This document shows positions 1-9,569 of a stretch of DNA of 64,000 nt, piece by piece. This DNA is from an uncultured bacterium (GTDB lineage: Bacteria > Cyanobacteriota > Vampirovibrionia > Gastranaerophilales > Gastranaerophilaceae), in the NCBI GenBank assembly GCA_900319365.1, contig ONOE01000003.1, forward strand, positions 35,383 through 99,382, in the 5' to 3' direction. How positions within the stretch are numbered: the stretch's first letter is position 1; every line of letters starts with the position of its first letter. The notes below the pieces were generated by a model. It did not search any database. It worked only from the letters and a program-made list of their open reading frames with translations, and was not told where the DNA came from. Position numbers and translations under genes: made by a program.

Positions 1-86
1 GTCTGCGGAAGTTGACTCAAGGTCAACCCTCTCGGGAAATGATACTCAATCATTTCCCTCCGGCAGAGTGCCACCCCGACATGTGC
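1..86. repeat. Structured repeat, first copy of a tRNA-associated element
   Basis: Two hairpins lie between short complementary ends: GTTGAC/GTCAAC with a 5-nt loop at about 11-27, then a 10-bp stem GGGAAATGAT/ATCATTTCCC around loop ACTCA at about 35-59, closed by TCTGC/GCAGA. The second hairpin and the following CGGCAGAGTGCCAC also occur in the two repeats beside tRNA-Leu at 23.1-23.3 kb. There the stem has a different sequence but is still fully paired, while the centre GATACTyAATC is kept. Paired changes of this kind suggest the folded RNA or DNA is what is conserved. The function is unknown. The element lies downstream of the dehydrogenase gene at 190-897. Confidence 0.5.
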
Positions 87-189
87 ATCTGTTTTATTTG
101 ATTGTCAATAAGCACGCATCATATTGCTACAATATGCAATCACGACACATTTTTAAACTGTAATCATTCTAACCTAAAAATAAAAATTT

Positions 190-897
190 TTAAATACCCA
201 CGCTCAAGCCGGCGCAAACATTTATAGATTGCCCCGTTATTCCCCTTGCGCTGTCTGAGATAAGGTATTTTACCAATCCGGCAATTTCTTTCGGATCGAC
301 ATATCTTTTTTGAGGTACACAATCTAATATTTCTTCTTCACTAAATTCGCTTTCTTCTATTGATTTTTTGCCCAGTTCCGTATCGACCCATCCGGGGTTA
401 ATTGTGTTAACCGTGATTCCGTATTCCGCTAATTCAAGACCCGTTGCTTTGGCAAACCCGACCAATCCCGCTTTGGTTGCCGAATACAAGCTCGCATTCG
501 CTTCTCCCATTACGCCCGAAATCGAACCGATATTTATTATTCTGCCGAACCCTTTTTCTTTCATATAAGGAACTGCCCTTGCCGTAAGATAAATGGGCGC
601 TTTTAAATTTACCGCCATAATGTGGCTCAACTTGTTTATCTTAGTCTTTTCAATCTCATTATAAATGTATTCGCCCGCATTGTTTACAAGTACATCTATC
701 TTATTTTCTACAATAAAATCCCCGAGTTTTGACAATTCATACTCATGGCTCAAGTCGCATGTCATATACCCCGCAGGTTTCAAACTCTTTAATTCTGCCT
801 CATTCCTTGCGCAAACATAAATCTTGCCAGTCGTTTTTAATTCCTGAGCAATTACCCTGCCGATACCTTTCGATGCACCCGTAACTAAAATGTTCAT
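190..897 (-). CDS. Short-chain dehydrogenase/reductase (SDR), FabG-like
   Basis: This 235-aa classical SDR is an NAD(P)-dependent cytoplasmic oxidoreductase. The N-terminal cofactor loop TGASKGIG is at residues 6-13, the structural NNAG at about 71-74, the catalytic Ser in the GSISG stretch near 123-127, and Tyr/Lys in YSATK near 138-142. The length is normal for the family. The start is supported by AAGGA eight bases upstream. It is the last gene of the minus-strand run, 120 bp after murJ. FabG-type 3-oxoacyl-ACP reductases have this size and motif set, but nearby SDRs act on many other alcohols and sugars and no fab genes adjoin, so the substrate is left open. Confidence 0.85.
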   Translation of the reverse strand: MNILVTGASKGIGRVIAQELKTTGKIYVCARNEAELKSLKPAGYMTCDLSHEYELSKLGDFIVENKIDVLVNNAGEYIYNEIEKTKINKLSHIMAVNLKAPIYLTARAVPYMKEKGFGRIINIGSISGVMGEANASLYSATKAGLVGFAKATGLELAEYGITVNTINPGWVDTELGKKSIEESEFSEEEILDCVPQKRYVDPKEIAGLVKYLISDSARGITGQSINVCAGLSVGI

Positions 898-1017
898 AAA
901 ATTTTTCCTTTATTTTTTATAATATTTAACATTATACAAATTTTTTTCTTATTTTTCAATAAGAATATTCCCCATGCTATATACAAAGTTACAAAATTCA
1001 GCGCAAAATCAAAAATC

Positions 1018-2616
1018 CTATTTTACAAATTTTGCTTTCAATCTGTTAAATAATTCCGATGCGTATTCCATTTTGAATGCCAGATTCAAAGGAATATAAA
1101 CGGCCAAGCATACGATTGCGATGAATGTTATTTTAATAAGTTCAAACGGGATTTTGCTCATGTGAATAATTTGGTCATATCCATGCGCTGCAACAAAGCA
1201 GACTCCGAGAGTTATCAATCCTGCTGCGCACATCTTGAACAAATTTATAAATAACGTTTTGTATCCCATTTTCATTTTTCTTAAAATGAAATACCCTAAA
1301 ACCGTTGCATTAAATAGCGTTACGAGTGAAGTTGATAAAGTTATTCCGCCGATACCGAAATGCATAACGGAAATTAAAAGCCAGTTTAACAAGACTTTTA
1401 ATGCAACAGAGGTTAATGCGACCGTAAAAGGCGTTGCGCTGTCATTGAACGAATAGTAAACTCTTGTGATAGAATCTCTGAATACATAAGGAATAATTGA
1501 AACAGACAAAAACCACAAGGCTTCTGTTACCATAAATGTTGCGTTTTGGTCAAATTCACCGTGCTCAAATATAAGTCTTACAGCATCATACCCCACAACC
1601 AGAATGCCTATTATAACGGGGATTGCTCCGAAAAACAAAACTCCGACCCCTTTATTAAAATAGTTTCTTATGCCTGTATAATCTTTATCCGCAACAAGGC
1701 GTGCAAAAATCGGGAATAACGGAACTAAAAATGCCGTTACAAGCACTCCGACAGGGAATTGAAATACCCTGTTGGCATAGCCTATGGCTGTCCATGCACC
1801 CTCTGAAATTTGAGAAGTAAAAAACATATCTATATAAATATGAATTTGTCCGACGGTTGAACTGAGCACCGCAGGGAACAGAAGTTCGCCTATTTCTCTA
1901 AAATGCACATTATTAACAAAATCAAAATTCGGTTTTAGTCTGTAACCGAGTTTTCTGATATTGGGATACTGAATAACAAGCTGCAAAATAGCTCCCAGCG
2001 TTGTTGCCCAGGCAAGAGCATAACCTTTTTTGTCAGACGGTACGGCTATAACCACCCCGATTATCGCAAGGGACATAATTATAGGCGACAAATTAGGCAG
2101 CATGAATTGCTTATAAATAATCAAAATTCCGTAATAAATCCCGACAATTCCGCCTATAACAAGCAAAGGTGTCATAATTTGCAAATGAACGGCGGCAAGA
2201 TTTATCATCTCTTTTGAACCGCCCGAAATGATAAGCCCCATTATTTGCCTTGGGAAAATGTACATAATAACGGACAATAAAAGGAAAAATATTATGGTTG
2301 CCGTCATAAAGGTTGAATACAATTTATTGACTTCTTGGCTAGGTTTTTCTTTTAAATTCGGTATTAGCTTTGAAAACACCGCAACCGTTGCGGAGTGAAA
2401 CGGTCCTCCGACCCCGCCCAGCAAAATCAATGATAATGACGGGATTTGATATGCATAGTAGTAAGCATCAGACACCATTGATGCGCCGTAATAATTTGCT
2501 ATTACGATATCTCTTATAAAGCCTATGAGTTTGCTTACGATGGTAACAACCATAATAAGCCATGCAGCTTTTAATACGCTTATGGATTTTGTATTATTTT
2601 CAGTCTGAGAACTCAT
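1018..2616 (-). CDS. murJ: Lipid II flippase MurJ (MviN family)
   Basis: A 532-aa polytopic inner-membrane protein of the MOP superfamily that flips undecaprenyl-linked lipid II to the periplasm for peptidoglycan synthesis. The family opening is visible: KAAWLIMVVTIVSKLIGFIRD, then about 14 hydrophobic helices. The length matches MurJ (about 510-530 aa). The start overlaps the 3' end of the upstream SpoIID-domain gene by 17 bp, which suggests translational coupling of two cell-wall genes. It ends in TAG, one of several genes here showing that amber is a normal stop. Confidence 0.93.
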   Translation of the reverse strand: MSSQTENNTKSISVLKAAWLIMVVTIVSKLIGFIRDIVIANYYGASMVSDAYYYAYQIPSLSLILLGGVGGPFHSATVAVFSKLIPNLKEKPSQEVNKLYSTFMTATIIFFLLLSVIMYIFPRQIMGLIISGGSKEMINLAAVHLQIMTPLLVIGGIVGIYYGILIIYKQFMLPNLSPIIMSLAIIGVVIAVPSDKKGYALAWATTLGAILQLVIQYPNIRKLGYRLKPNFDFVNNVHFREIGELLFPAVLSSTVGQIHIYIDMFFTSQISEGAWTAIGYANRVFQFPVGVLVTAFLVPLFPIFARLVADKDYTGIRNYFNKGVGVLFFGAIPVIIGILVVGYDAVRLIFEHGEFDQNATFMVTEALWFLSVSIIPYVFRDSITRVYYSFNDSATPFTVALTSVALKVLLNWLLISVMHFGIGGITLSTSLVTLFNATVLGYFILRKMKMGYKTLFINLFKMCAAGLITLGVCFVAAHGYDQIIHMSKIPFELIKITFIAIVCLAVYIPLNLAFKMEYASELFNRLKAKFVK

Positions 2617-4309
2617 TTTTCCCCGCTATTTCAATATAAAGTCTTATCCCGCCCGTGTTTTTGGGATAAGTAAATGTTACCTGATTTACCCCTTTTTGTA
2701 AATAAGGTGAAAAATCTATTCTGTTAAACCTTGTGTTTTTATTTAATTTTATTGCTTCAAAAACGCCGTTTATCGTGGTATCAATGTATTCAACCCCGTA
2801 TTTGTTATCCACAACAAGGGTTCCTTTTCCGTTTTTGGTGAAAAATGTTTGGGTCTTGGTTTTTTGATGAGGGGCTGAAGATAGAATAATCGGCTCTGTG
2901 CCGAGGGTTATGTCTGTATAATAATGTTCAAGGATTTGTTCAAACGATTTATTCAAATGTGTTCCCATATAACCTGCACCGTACTGGCTTAATCCTACTC
3001 CATGTCCAAATCCGCCGCCGTAGATTTTAAGTTTTTGAAGATTGCCGTTTTCGTCTTTTTCTTCTTCAAGAACAAAATTAGCGCTTGGCAAAGCTTTGCC
3101 TTTTACGGTAAACAATCTTCTTATTACAAGTTCTTTTGATACAACGTAATTAGCGCTGTCGGTTTGGATTTCAAGGTTCATAATTTTGCCTGAAAATCCT
3201 CTTTTTAAAACGTTTATTCCCGTAATATTTCCAATGACTTCGCCTTTATTTACAACGGGTTTTACAAAACCTGCCGCACTCTGGGCTGCTATATGATCTT
3301 GAATTTCTTTTTGAAGTTCGTCATGCGTCCATTCACGCTCCCAGCGGAAATAAGACGTTTTTTCATCGAATGATTTGGGTCTTGATTTGTAGAATTTTTC
3401 TGCCGTTTCGTCGGTATTTAAAATCCCGTATTCATCATAATCGGGTTTTGCTTTCAGGTAAGGTTTCGGCTTTGCGGGGAAAGCTTTTGTTATGGGATCG
3501 GAAAATGCATTTTCATAATTTTCAGTGTATCCGCCTGCACTTGATGAATACAATGCAAGGATTAAATCCCAATTATAAAGCGCCACAATTCCTCTTGTTT
3601 CGTCAATTGCCTGATTAGACAAGGATTTTTCCGTATTTGCACCAAAGTAAACCTGACTTGCAACAGAATCTACAACGTCATAATTGGGGTTTGCTTTGAC
3701 TCTGGGTGAAAGAACATAATTTCTTGCGGCTACTGCCTGAGCTTTCAATGCTTCCAGTCCGAAAGATACGGGCATTTCGTTAGGCACAACGCCTTTTAAA
3801 TAATCTTCGACTTCCAAATTATTAATAATATAAAATGCGCCTTCTTTTGCGCAAACAAGGTTGATTTCGCCTCTATATACGGCATCTCTGCCAGCACGTT
3901 TTAAATCTTTAATCCCTAAAAACCCGAAATCGGCTTTAAACCTTACGGGGCCAGAAACCTTTGCAATAACGTTATTATCCCTGTCGCTCAATACAAAAAT
4001 CTTTCCGGCCATTGAAATGTTTATAACATTATTTGAATCATAGGTGTCAATATAGGTGTTGTTATTATAAACTTCAAACTCCCCCGTTCCGTAGATTGAG
4101 GTTTTGTTGTGGGTGTAGCTTGAAAAAGTTTGATTGCCTATCCCGACCTTTACGGTTTTTGAGGACGGGGAAATTTGAAAATTTGAATTGATATCCGATA
4201 AATCGACCGAAGTCAATGAAAACGGAATGTTATCAAAATATGCGCCTTTTGCAATCGGGGCGCAAAACAGCATTATTGTACTTATTAAAAATAGAGCAAA
4301 TCTCCTCAT
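2600..4309 (-). CDS. SpoIID/LytB domain-containing protein
   Basis: An exported protein of about 569 aa with a SpoIID/LytB-like region. In Bacillus SpoIID is a lytic transglycosylase acting on stem-peptide-free glycan, and non-sporulating bacteria and cyanobacteria carry relatives of unproven role. Seen here are a signal peptide starting MRRFALFLISTIMLF, the segment VEDYLKGVVPNEMP with AQAVAARNY after it (the typical SpoIID core), and a C-terminal GFGHGVGLSQYGA motif. I place the start at the ATG at 4309. A longer frame opens with TTG at 4333 but would add eight residues before the signal peptide. A TATAAT hexamer ends six bases upstream of the chosen ATG. It overlaps murJ, consistent with a wall-related operon. 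Confidence 0.87.
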   Translation of the reverse strand: MRRFALFLISTIMLFCAPIAKGAYFDNIPFSLTSVDLSDINSNFQISPSSKTVKVGIGNQTFSSYTHNKTSIYGTGEFEVYNNNTYIDTYDSNNVINISMAGKIFVLSDRDNNVIAKVSGPVRFKADFGFLGIKDLKRAGRDAVYRGEINLVCAKEGAFYIINNLEVEDYLKGVVPNEMPVSFGLEALKAQAVAARNYVLSPRVKANPNYDVVDSVASQVYFGANTEKSLSNQAIDETRGIVALYNWDLILALYSSSAGGYTENYENAFSDPITKAFPAKPKPYLKAKPDYDEYGILNTDETAEKFYKSRPKSFDEKTSYFRWEREWTHDELQKEIQDHIAAQSAAGFVKPVVNKGEVIGNITGINVLKRGFSGKIMNLEIQTDSANYVVSKELVIRRLFTVKGKALPSANFVLEEEKDENGNLQKLKIYGGGFGHGVGLSQYGAGYMGTHLNKSFEQILEHYYTDITLGTEPIILSSAPHQKTKTQTFFTKNGKGTLVVDNKYGVEYIDTTINGVFEAIKLNKNTRFNRIDFSPYLQKGVNQVTFTYPKNTGGIRLYIEIAGKNEFSD

Positions 4310-4362
4310 AATTCTATTATATGCCAAACACAAAAAATACGTTCGGATATAGTTAAGCTGTT

Positions 4363-4674
4363 TTAAGAATGATATTTCTTTTCTACCATTTCAAGCCATT
4401 TTGCTCTGTTGTAGTTTTCATAACTTTGCGCAAAATTTATAAGGGCAGATGCAAGTTTTCTGCCGCTGTCGGATTTCCCCATAATAAAGCAGTCGCCGTT
4501 TTCGTTTTCGCAGTATAAAAGTTCTTTATGTACGATTTTATCAACGTTATTTTTAGGATTTTTATTGATAATTCCGAGCAACCATTTGGGCAAAAGCTCT
4601 ATGGGCGTAATTTTGCCCATAAGCAATTCATCTTTATGTATTTGTAAAAATTTTGAATAATCGGCTAAAATCAT
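4363..4674 (-). CDS. Hypothetical protein, 103 aa
   Basis: I do not recognise this protein. It is soluble, with no signal peptide or membrane helix, and opens MILADYSKFLQIHKDELL. The C-terminal third is helical and rich in Asn, Lys and Tyr. It sits 14 bp after the ComF-type gene and 53 bp before the SpoIID-domain gene on the same strand, so it is very probably co-transcribed with them. Codon use resembles its neighbours. Confidence 0.7.
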   Translation of the reverse strand: MILADYSKFLQIHKDELLMGKITPIELLPKWLLGIINKNPKNNVDKIVHKELLYCENENGDCFIMGKSDSGRKLASALINFAQSYENYNRAKWLEMVEKKYHS

Positions 4675-4688
4675 TTTATACCTTTCGT

Positions 4689-5336
4689 TTAATTAAACGG
4701 TGTGGAGGCTGCTAAACATACTATATCATAAATTTCCGCCCTGTTTAATTCTTTAATCATTTCTTCAAAAGTTGAACCTGTCGTGCAAATGTCATCAATA
4801 ATTAAAACTTTTTTACCCTTTATCAGTTTGGTTTTGTCGGCTTGGAATGCATTTTCGAGGTTCAGCATTCTTTGTGCTTTTTTCAAATTGTATTGAGGTT
4901 TGGTGTTTTTAATTCTTGAAATAAGCTTTGTATTCACTTCATACCCTGACAGCTGCGAAAATTCATTTGCGACAAGTTCCATGTGGTTGTATTTTCGCTT
5001 TTTCAATCGTTTTATAAAAATCGGTACGGGAACGATTTGAAAATCGCCATCAATATTTAATCCCCTCCAATATTCATACATAAATTTTGCCGTATAGTAG
5101 GCTAAATCTCTTTGCCCGTGGTATTTAAGACCTCGTATCATTTTTTGAAGATATTTGTTGTATAAACCTGCACAGTAAATATTTACGCCTTTATATGTTC
5201 GATTTATTTCAAAGGGCAGAAATTCAAGCTGCTCATAGCAATCCAAGCACATTTTAACGGATTCTTTTGACTTCCCGCAAAAGTAGCATTTCTTTTTATA
5301 AATCCAATCAAGCAAATTTTCAAAAAATTTATTCAT
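4689..5336 (-). CDS. ComF family phosphoribosyltransferase-like protein
   Basis: This 215-aa protein has the ComF layout. A short N-terminal zinc-finger-like segment has two CxxC pairs (CYFCG, CLDC), followed by a type I phosphoribosyltransferase fold with the PRPP loop VLIIDDICTTGST at about 176-188. The middle PVPIFIKRLKKRKYN is also typical. In Gram-positive and some Gram-negative species ComF supports uptake of transforming DNA, with ComFA a usual partner. No other competence gene is in the window, so a role in DNA uptake is not shown. It lies 20 bp after ispD. Confidence 0.88.
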   Translation of the reverse strand: MNKFFENLLDWIYKKKCYFCGKSKESVKMCLDCYEQLEFLPFEINRTYKGVNIYCAGLYNKYLQKMIRGLKYHGQRDLAYYTAKFMYEYWRGLNIDGDFQIVPVPIFIKRLKKRKYNHMELVANEFSQLSGYEVNTKLISRIKNTKPQYNLKKAQRMLNLENAFQADKTKLIKGKKVLIIDDICTTGSTFEEMIKELNRAEIYDIVCLAASTPFN

Positions 5337-5356
5337 AAGATTATTTTAGCATGGTT

Positions 5357-6007
5357 TTACTTATTCGATAAAATTTCGGCGATTTTCATATCGGTTTGAT
5401 AAGTGATTTTGATATTCTCGGGCTGCCCTTGAACCATATAAACGTCATACCCCAGAGCTTCCGCCATTCCGCAATCGTCCGTGAAATTTTCCCCTTTTAA
5501 TTTTTCGTGAATTTCTTTTATTAAATTATATTCAAAAGCTTGCGGGGTTTGGGTGTTGTATAACTTTGTCCGGTCGATTGTTTTTATGATTTTGCCGTTT
5601 TTATCAACCTCTTTTATCGTGTCGGTTGTTTTTGTCATTACTGATACGGCTTTTTTTTCGACAACCTCTTTTTTTACCTGTTCGATTGTTTGGGGCGAAA
5701 TTAAAGGTCTTGCGCCGTCATGAATTAAAACGTAATCGCAATTTATTTGCTGCAAGCCGTTATAAACAGAGTCCTGCCTTGTTGCTCCGCCTGTTACGAT
5801 TTTTATTTTCGGATTTGTAAAAATATTTTCCAAGTCTTTTATAATTTGAGGATTGGCGCTGATTACGATTTCATCAAGGTTTGCTTTTAAAAATTTTTCA
5901 ACGGTATACTCAATGATTGTTTTATTATTGATTTTTTCAAGCAGTTTGTTTTTGTTCCCGAACCTTTTGGACGATCCGCCTGCCGTAATAATTGCGCCGA
6001 ATTTCAT
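5357..6007 (-). CDS. ispD: 2-C-methyl-D-erythritol 4-phosphate cytidylyltransferase
   Basis: IspD joins CTP and MEP to give CDP-ME, the third step of the non-mevalonate isoprenoid pathway. The 216-aa length is typical. The nucleotide-binding start ITAGGSSKRFGNKNK at 7-21, the HDGARPLIS segment near 98-106 and TDTIKEV near 128 fit the family. The Gly-rich loop reads GGSSKRFG where many IspD proteins have GxGxRMG, a tolerated variation. It lies 9 bp after thiL and 20 bp before the ComF-type gene. Confidence 0.92.
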   Translation of the reverse strand: MKFGAIITAGGSSKRFGNKNKLLEKINNKTIIEYTVEKFLKANLDEIVISANPQIIKDLENIFTNPKIKIVTGGATRQDSVYNGLQQINCDYVLIHDGARPLISPQTIEQVKKEVVEKKAVSVMTKTTDTIKEVDKNGKIIKTIDRTKLYNTQTPQAFEYNLIKEIHEKLKGENFTDDCGMAEALGYDVYMVQGQPENIKITYQTDMKIAEILSNK

Positions 6008-6016
6008 AATATCCTC

Positions 6017-6925
6017 TTATTGTTTAAAATGATCGTATATGTTTTGTTCAATGTCTTTATCTGTCAAATGAACGATTTTATTGTTTATTTTTAAATCAAT
6101 GCCCGAACCGTCTTTTACCGTACCGATTTGGGTTCCGATATCATATTGCATCGGGATTGCCGCAACAAGTCCGTAATCTTCCCCGCCATAAAGAACGGTC
6201 TTTTGCCAGTTCGGAAATTGTTTAATATCTTCATCTGTCGGGATTTTATCAAAATCAATTTCAAGTGCTTTCCCGCTTGAATATGCGATTTGAGAAAGCG
6301 CATCGGCTATTCCGTCAGATGTGTCCATCATTGCATAATCTTCTTTCACGCTTGTGCCTATGGCTTGCGAAAAATCCTTTTGCAATACGGGTTCAAGGTG
6401 AGCTTTGATAAATTTTTCGGGGGATTTTTTATTATTTAATAAAAGTTGAAGTCCCGCACCGCTAGACCCGTTTAATCCTGCAGCAACTATTTTGTAGCCT
6501 GTTTTGGCATTTTTTCTTGATGAAATATTTCTGCCTTTGGCTGAACCTATTGCGCATACGGAAATATAAATTTTATCGGCTGTTGTAATGTCGCCCCCGA
6601 CGATTTTAATATCATCTGTGCATACAGATTTTGCGCCTTTATAAAACTCTTTGACAAATTCATTGTCCGCATTTTTAGGCAGCGACAGTGCGATGGTCAA
6701 ATATAAAGGAACCGCTGCGCTTGCATAAATATCAGAGATATTAACTGCCGCACTTTTATAGCCGAGGCTGTAGGGGCTTATAAAATCCCTTTTGAAATGT
6801 ACATCTTCCACAAGACTGTCTTGTGATACGACAATCCCTAAATCTTTTAAGTATGCGCAATCGTCCCCGATAAATTCATTACCGATAATATTTTTTATTG
6901 TTTGGATAAAATCTTTTTCTTTCAT
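6017..6925 (-). CDS. thiL: Thiamine-monophosphate kinase
   Basis: ThiL phosphorylates thiamine monophosphate to the cofactor thiamine diphosphate. From the chosen start the protein is 302 aa. ATP and Mg-binding motifs typical of the PurM/ThiL fold are visible: GDDCA near the N-terminus, NISDIYASAAVP, GGDITTA, DTSDGIADAL and YGGEDYGL. I start it at the ATG at 6925. An in-frame ATG at 6967 would add 14 residues and overlap the upstream gene by 11 bp, but the family normally begins just before this point and a TATAAT box lies within the intervening bases. No other thiamine gene is present. Confidence 0.92.
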   Translation of the reverse strand: MKEKDFIQTIKNIIGNEFIGDDCAYLKDLGIVVSQDSLVEDVHFKRDFISPYSLGYKSAAVNISDIYASAAVPLYLTIALSLPKNADNEFVKEFYKGAKSVCTDDIKIVGGDITTADKIYISVCAIGSAKGRNISSRKNAKTGYKIVAAGLNGSSGAGLQLLLNNKKSPEKFIKAHLEPVLQKDFSQAIGTSVKEDYAMMDTSDGIADALSQIAYSSGKALEIDFDKIPTDEDIKQFPNWQKTVLYGGEDYGLVAAIPMQYDIGTQIGTVKDGSGIDLKINNKIVHLTDKDIEQNIYDHFKQ

Positions 6926-6956
6926 CTCAAACAATATTATATCATGAGAAATTCTC

Positions 6957-9356
6957 TTAACCTGCAATCATTTTTTCTAACGGGCTGTCATGCTTTTGAA
7001 GCATGCTTGAAGATGATGTTTCAGGTGCTATGGTTTGCGGTTTTTGGGCTTTTGAATCGACTTCATAAGATTCAATCGAACGTTTACCTGTCAATCTGCG
7101 CATAAAGTCATAATATTTTTTCTTAAACCCCGTAGAATTTTTCTGTTTATTTTCTATTGCAATCAATTCACTTCTTGTATGCGGTTCAACGGGCATTCCG
7201 ACAGAACTTCTTGTCAATATTTCCCCGAGTGTTGTATCTGCAAGAGTTACCCAGCTCATTCCCGCAAGTGATGCGTTGTATGAATTTCTGAATGTTGAAT
7301 TGAACAAATCAATTAACAGGGTTTGATAGAATAATCTTGAACCCTCCTGAACAAATCTTTCTTTGAATTTGGTATTTGCACCGTCTTTATCGTTGCCGTT
7401 TGATTTCAACATGACCATGTTATAGTTATCTGTCATCAAGAACCAGATTGTAGCAATTGAGGCGGCTGTTTTTGCAAGGTTTGACAATTCCGCATTAGAT
7501 ACGCTCGACATTGAATCAAGGTTGAACGCTTTTAACAAATTAACTTCTACAAAGTCTTTAAACTGTTCTGCATTGAAATCTTTTTTGGTTGCCTGTTTAT
7601 AAATTTTATCAAAACTCTGCGCAACTGCGCTCAAATCGCTCATCGGAGCTTTGGGTTTAGACTTTCTGAATACGGACATCAATTTTTCATCAATCATCCA
7701 GTAAGGCAGAGTGATTGTGTTCCACATGAATTTGAACGGCGCAATGACAAAGTTTACAAGAGGTTTTACTTTCTTGTCTTTTGTACCGAAATCAATAACT
7801 TTTTTGCCGTCAATTTCTTTTAATCCTGCTTGTGCGGCTTTTTCGTATTTCTGTGCGAATTTTTCAAATCCGTTTTCTTTTAATATATTTATAACTTTTT
7901 CAAATTGACTTGCATCAACTACGTATTTTCCGGTTGTCAATTTTTTATAAAGGCTCGTAAACGGTCTGTAGATGACTTTATCTTCAAAAGTTTTAACCGC
8001 ATTGTCAAGGTTTACGCTGTCTTGTTTAAGCCCGAGTTTTTGCAATTTTTCGAGAGCCATTTTGTTGAAATAATTAAGTGCGGCTTTTTTGATTGCGGGG
8101 ATATGTTTGAACCCTTTTATGCCGTAGCCTGCGCCAAGAATGATCGCAGATGCTTTTAATAATGTATCAAACGATAATAACGGTTTTTGCGCTTCTTTAT
8201 CTTTTTTCGGTGCGGCATCGTTTGCTTTGAATGTTGTCGGTTTAATTGCGGCTTCGGGGGCATGGTTTTTCTCGTTTTCTTTTCTTGCCTCGTCTGGAGT
8301 TAATCTTGTAATATGTTTACCGTTAGATAAACGTGAAAACATTTCCGTTACAAGAACCGTAATACCTGTTGTAAGGACGATGCCCATTTTTGAACTGTTT
8401 ATGAATTTTTGGAATGCACCCATTGTTATGAGGGTTAAATATCCGCTTGTTAAAATTCTGCTTGTTTCCTGCTTAAATCTTGTTTTTCTTTCCTTGTTTG
8501 CGGCTTTCGGATCATCATCCATCATTCTTGAAAGGTTGTATGCATCGTTTGCAAGGAATATTGCGGGAGGCAGCCCTGAAACTAATCTGTTCAAAGCTCT
8601 TTCATGCTTTGTATCGTAATTACCCGTTTTATAGTCAAAAGGTCTTGTCGTTTGCTGCAAAACACTTGAACTCATTTTATCTTCAACGTCTTGTTTCAGT
8701 TTTGCAAGAGCTTCGCCTTCGGGCTTTTTGCCGTGAATTTTGGTATATCTGTCTATAGCTTCGTTGAGTTTGTAATCTCTGAATGTAATCAATCCTACCA
8801 AAGAATTTACTTTGGCATCAATTTTTGAACGCTGCCTTATATTCTTAAAGAAAGTTTTATTTAAAGTTTTTTCTGACCATTTTTTGAGGAACGGAACTTT
8901 GCCCAAAAGCTGTACGGTCCCGTTTAATATATCCCCGGGTAAAATTTTGAAAGGATATAAAATACCGTCTAACGCCAGATGAGGAATAGTTTTTTTGCTG
9001 ATAATAATTTTGTCGCCGTCTACGGAAATCAATTTGTTTGTAATTGAAGCTCTCGGTCCCGTGATATCATCAAAAAGCTTTTTGCCTATATGATCAAGAT
9101 GTTTATTTGCAAATTCCAAAAACTCTTTCTTGCTGTATACCTTATCTACGGGCTTATACATGTTAAAAGAAAGACCTTTAAAACTTAAATCCGATTGATT
9201 AGTGTTTAAAGGTCTCTTCTTAATATCTTGAAAATTATTTTGGGGATAGCTCTCATGTTGATGAATAGAGGCAAGTGTTGCGTGTTTGGGGGATAAAAAC
9301 CCCTGTCTTTCTCGCTGCCTGTCTATTCGAGGTGTAATCACACTATCCGCTAACAT
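6957..9356 (-). CDS. Large lineage-specific protein, 799 aa
   Basis: I do not recognise a known family. The first 60 residues are polar and low in order (many His, Gln and Arg) and lead to SDLSFKGLSF, a Phe-Lys-Gly element like the Phe-Gly motifs at one end of several other orphans in this window. Beyond it are alternating basic, helical regions and four or five hydrophobic stretches, for example LTSGYLTLITMGAFQ, MGIVLTTGITVLVTEMFS, LLKASAIILGAGYG and TAASIATIWFLM. An integral membrane protein or one that inserts into membranes is therefore likely. No Sec signal is seen. It is the first gene of the thiL-ispD-comF run. Confidence 0.8.
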   Translation of the reverse strand: MLADSVITPRIDRQRERQGFLSPKHATLASIHQHESYPQNNFQDIKKRPLNTNQSDLSFKGLSFNMYKPVDKVYSKKEFLEFANKHLDHIGKKLFDDITGPRASITNKLISVDGDKIIISKKTIPHLALDGILYPFKILPGDILNGTVQLLGKVPFLKKWSEKTLNKTFFKNIRQRSKIDAKVNSLVGLITFRDYKLNEAIDRYTKIHGKKPEGEALAKLKQDVEDKMSSSVLQQTTRPFDYKTGNYDTKHERALNRLVSGLPPAIFLANDAYNLSRMMDDDPKAANKERKTRFKQETSRILTSGYLTLITMGAFQKFINSSKMGIVLTTGITVLVTEMFSRLSNGKHITRLTPDEARKENEKNHAPEAAIKPTTFKANDAAPKKDKEAQKPLLSFDTLLKASAIILGAGYGIKGFKHIPAIKKAALNYFNKMALEKLQKLGLKQDSVNLDNAVKTFEDKVIYRPFTSLYKKLTTGKYVVDASQFEKVINILKENGFEKFAQKYEKAAQAGLKEIDGKKVIDFGTKDKKVKPLVNFVIAPFKFMWNTITLPYWMIDEKLMSVFRKSKPKAPMSDLSAVAQSFDKIYKQATKKDFNAEQFKDFVEVNLLKAFNLDSMSSVSNAELSNLAKTAASIATIWFLMTDNYNMVMLKSNGNDKDGANTKFKERFVQEGSRLFYQTLLIDLFNSTFRNSYNASLAGMSWVTLADTTLGEILTRSSVGMPVEPHTRSELIAIENKQKNSTGFKKKYYDFMRRLTGKRSIESYEVDSKAQKPQTIAPETSSSSMLQKHDSPLEKMIAG

Positions 9357-9565
9357 TCTTTTTCCGTTTCTTTTCTTTTAGCTATTCTCGTTCATGTTAA
9401 AACAAAAAGCAATATTATTTTGCTAAAATTTTACGTATTTTTACAATTAGAATAAAAATATTTTTTATAAAGTCCCCAAAATAACTCCCTGCATTGATTT
9501 TTATTATCTCCTCCATACGGAGGATATATTTAATAACTTTGTAAAGAAATTTTAACATTTGTCGA
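9357..9565. other. Upstream region of the 799-aa gene with a GGAGGA hairpin
   Basis: AT-rich non-coding DNA. At about 9511-9528 TCCTCC and GGAGGA form a 6-bp stem around ATAC with no T-run after it, so it does not look like a terminator. Read on the minus strand it could lie in the 5' leader of the 799-aa gene, but it is about 150 bp from the start codon. No other signal is seen. Confidence 0.35.
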
Positions 9566-9569
9566 TAAT

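Noticed and set aside
8140-8619. Plus-strand 159-aa frame opposite the 799-aa gene
   Set aside because: A shadow of the large gene; no ribosome site and no recognisable protein features.
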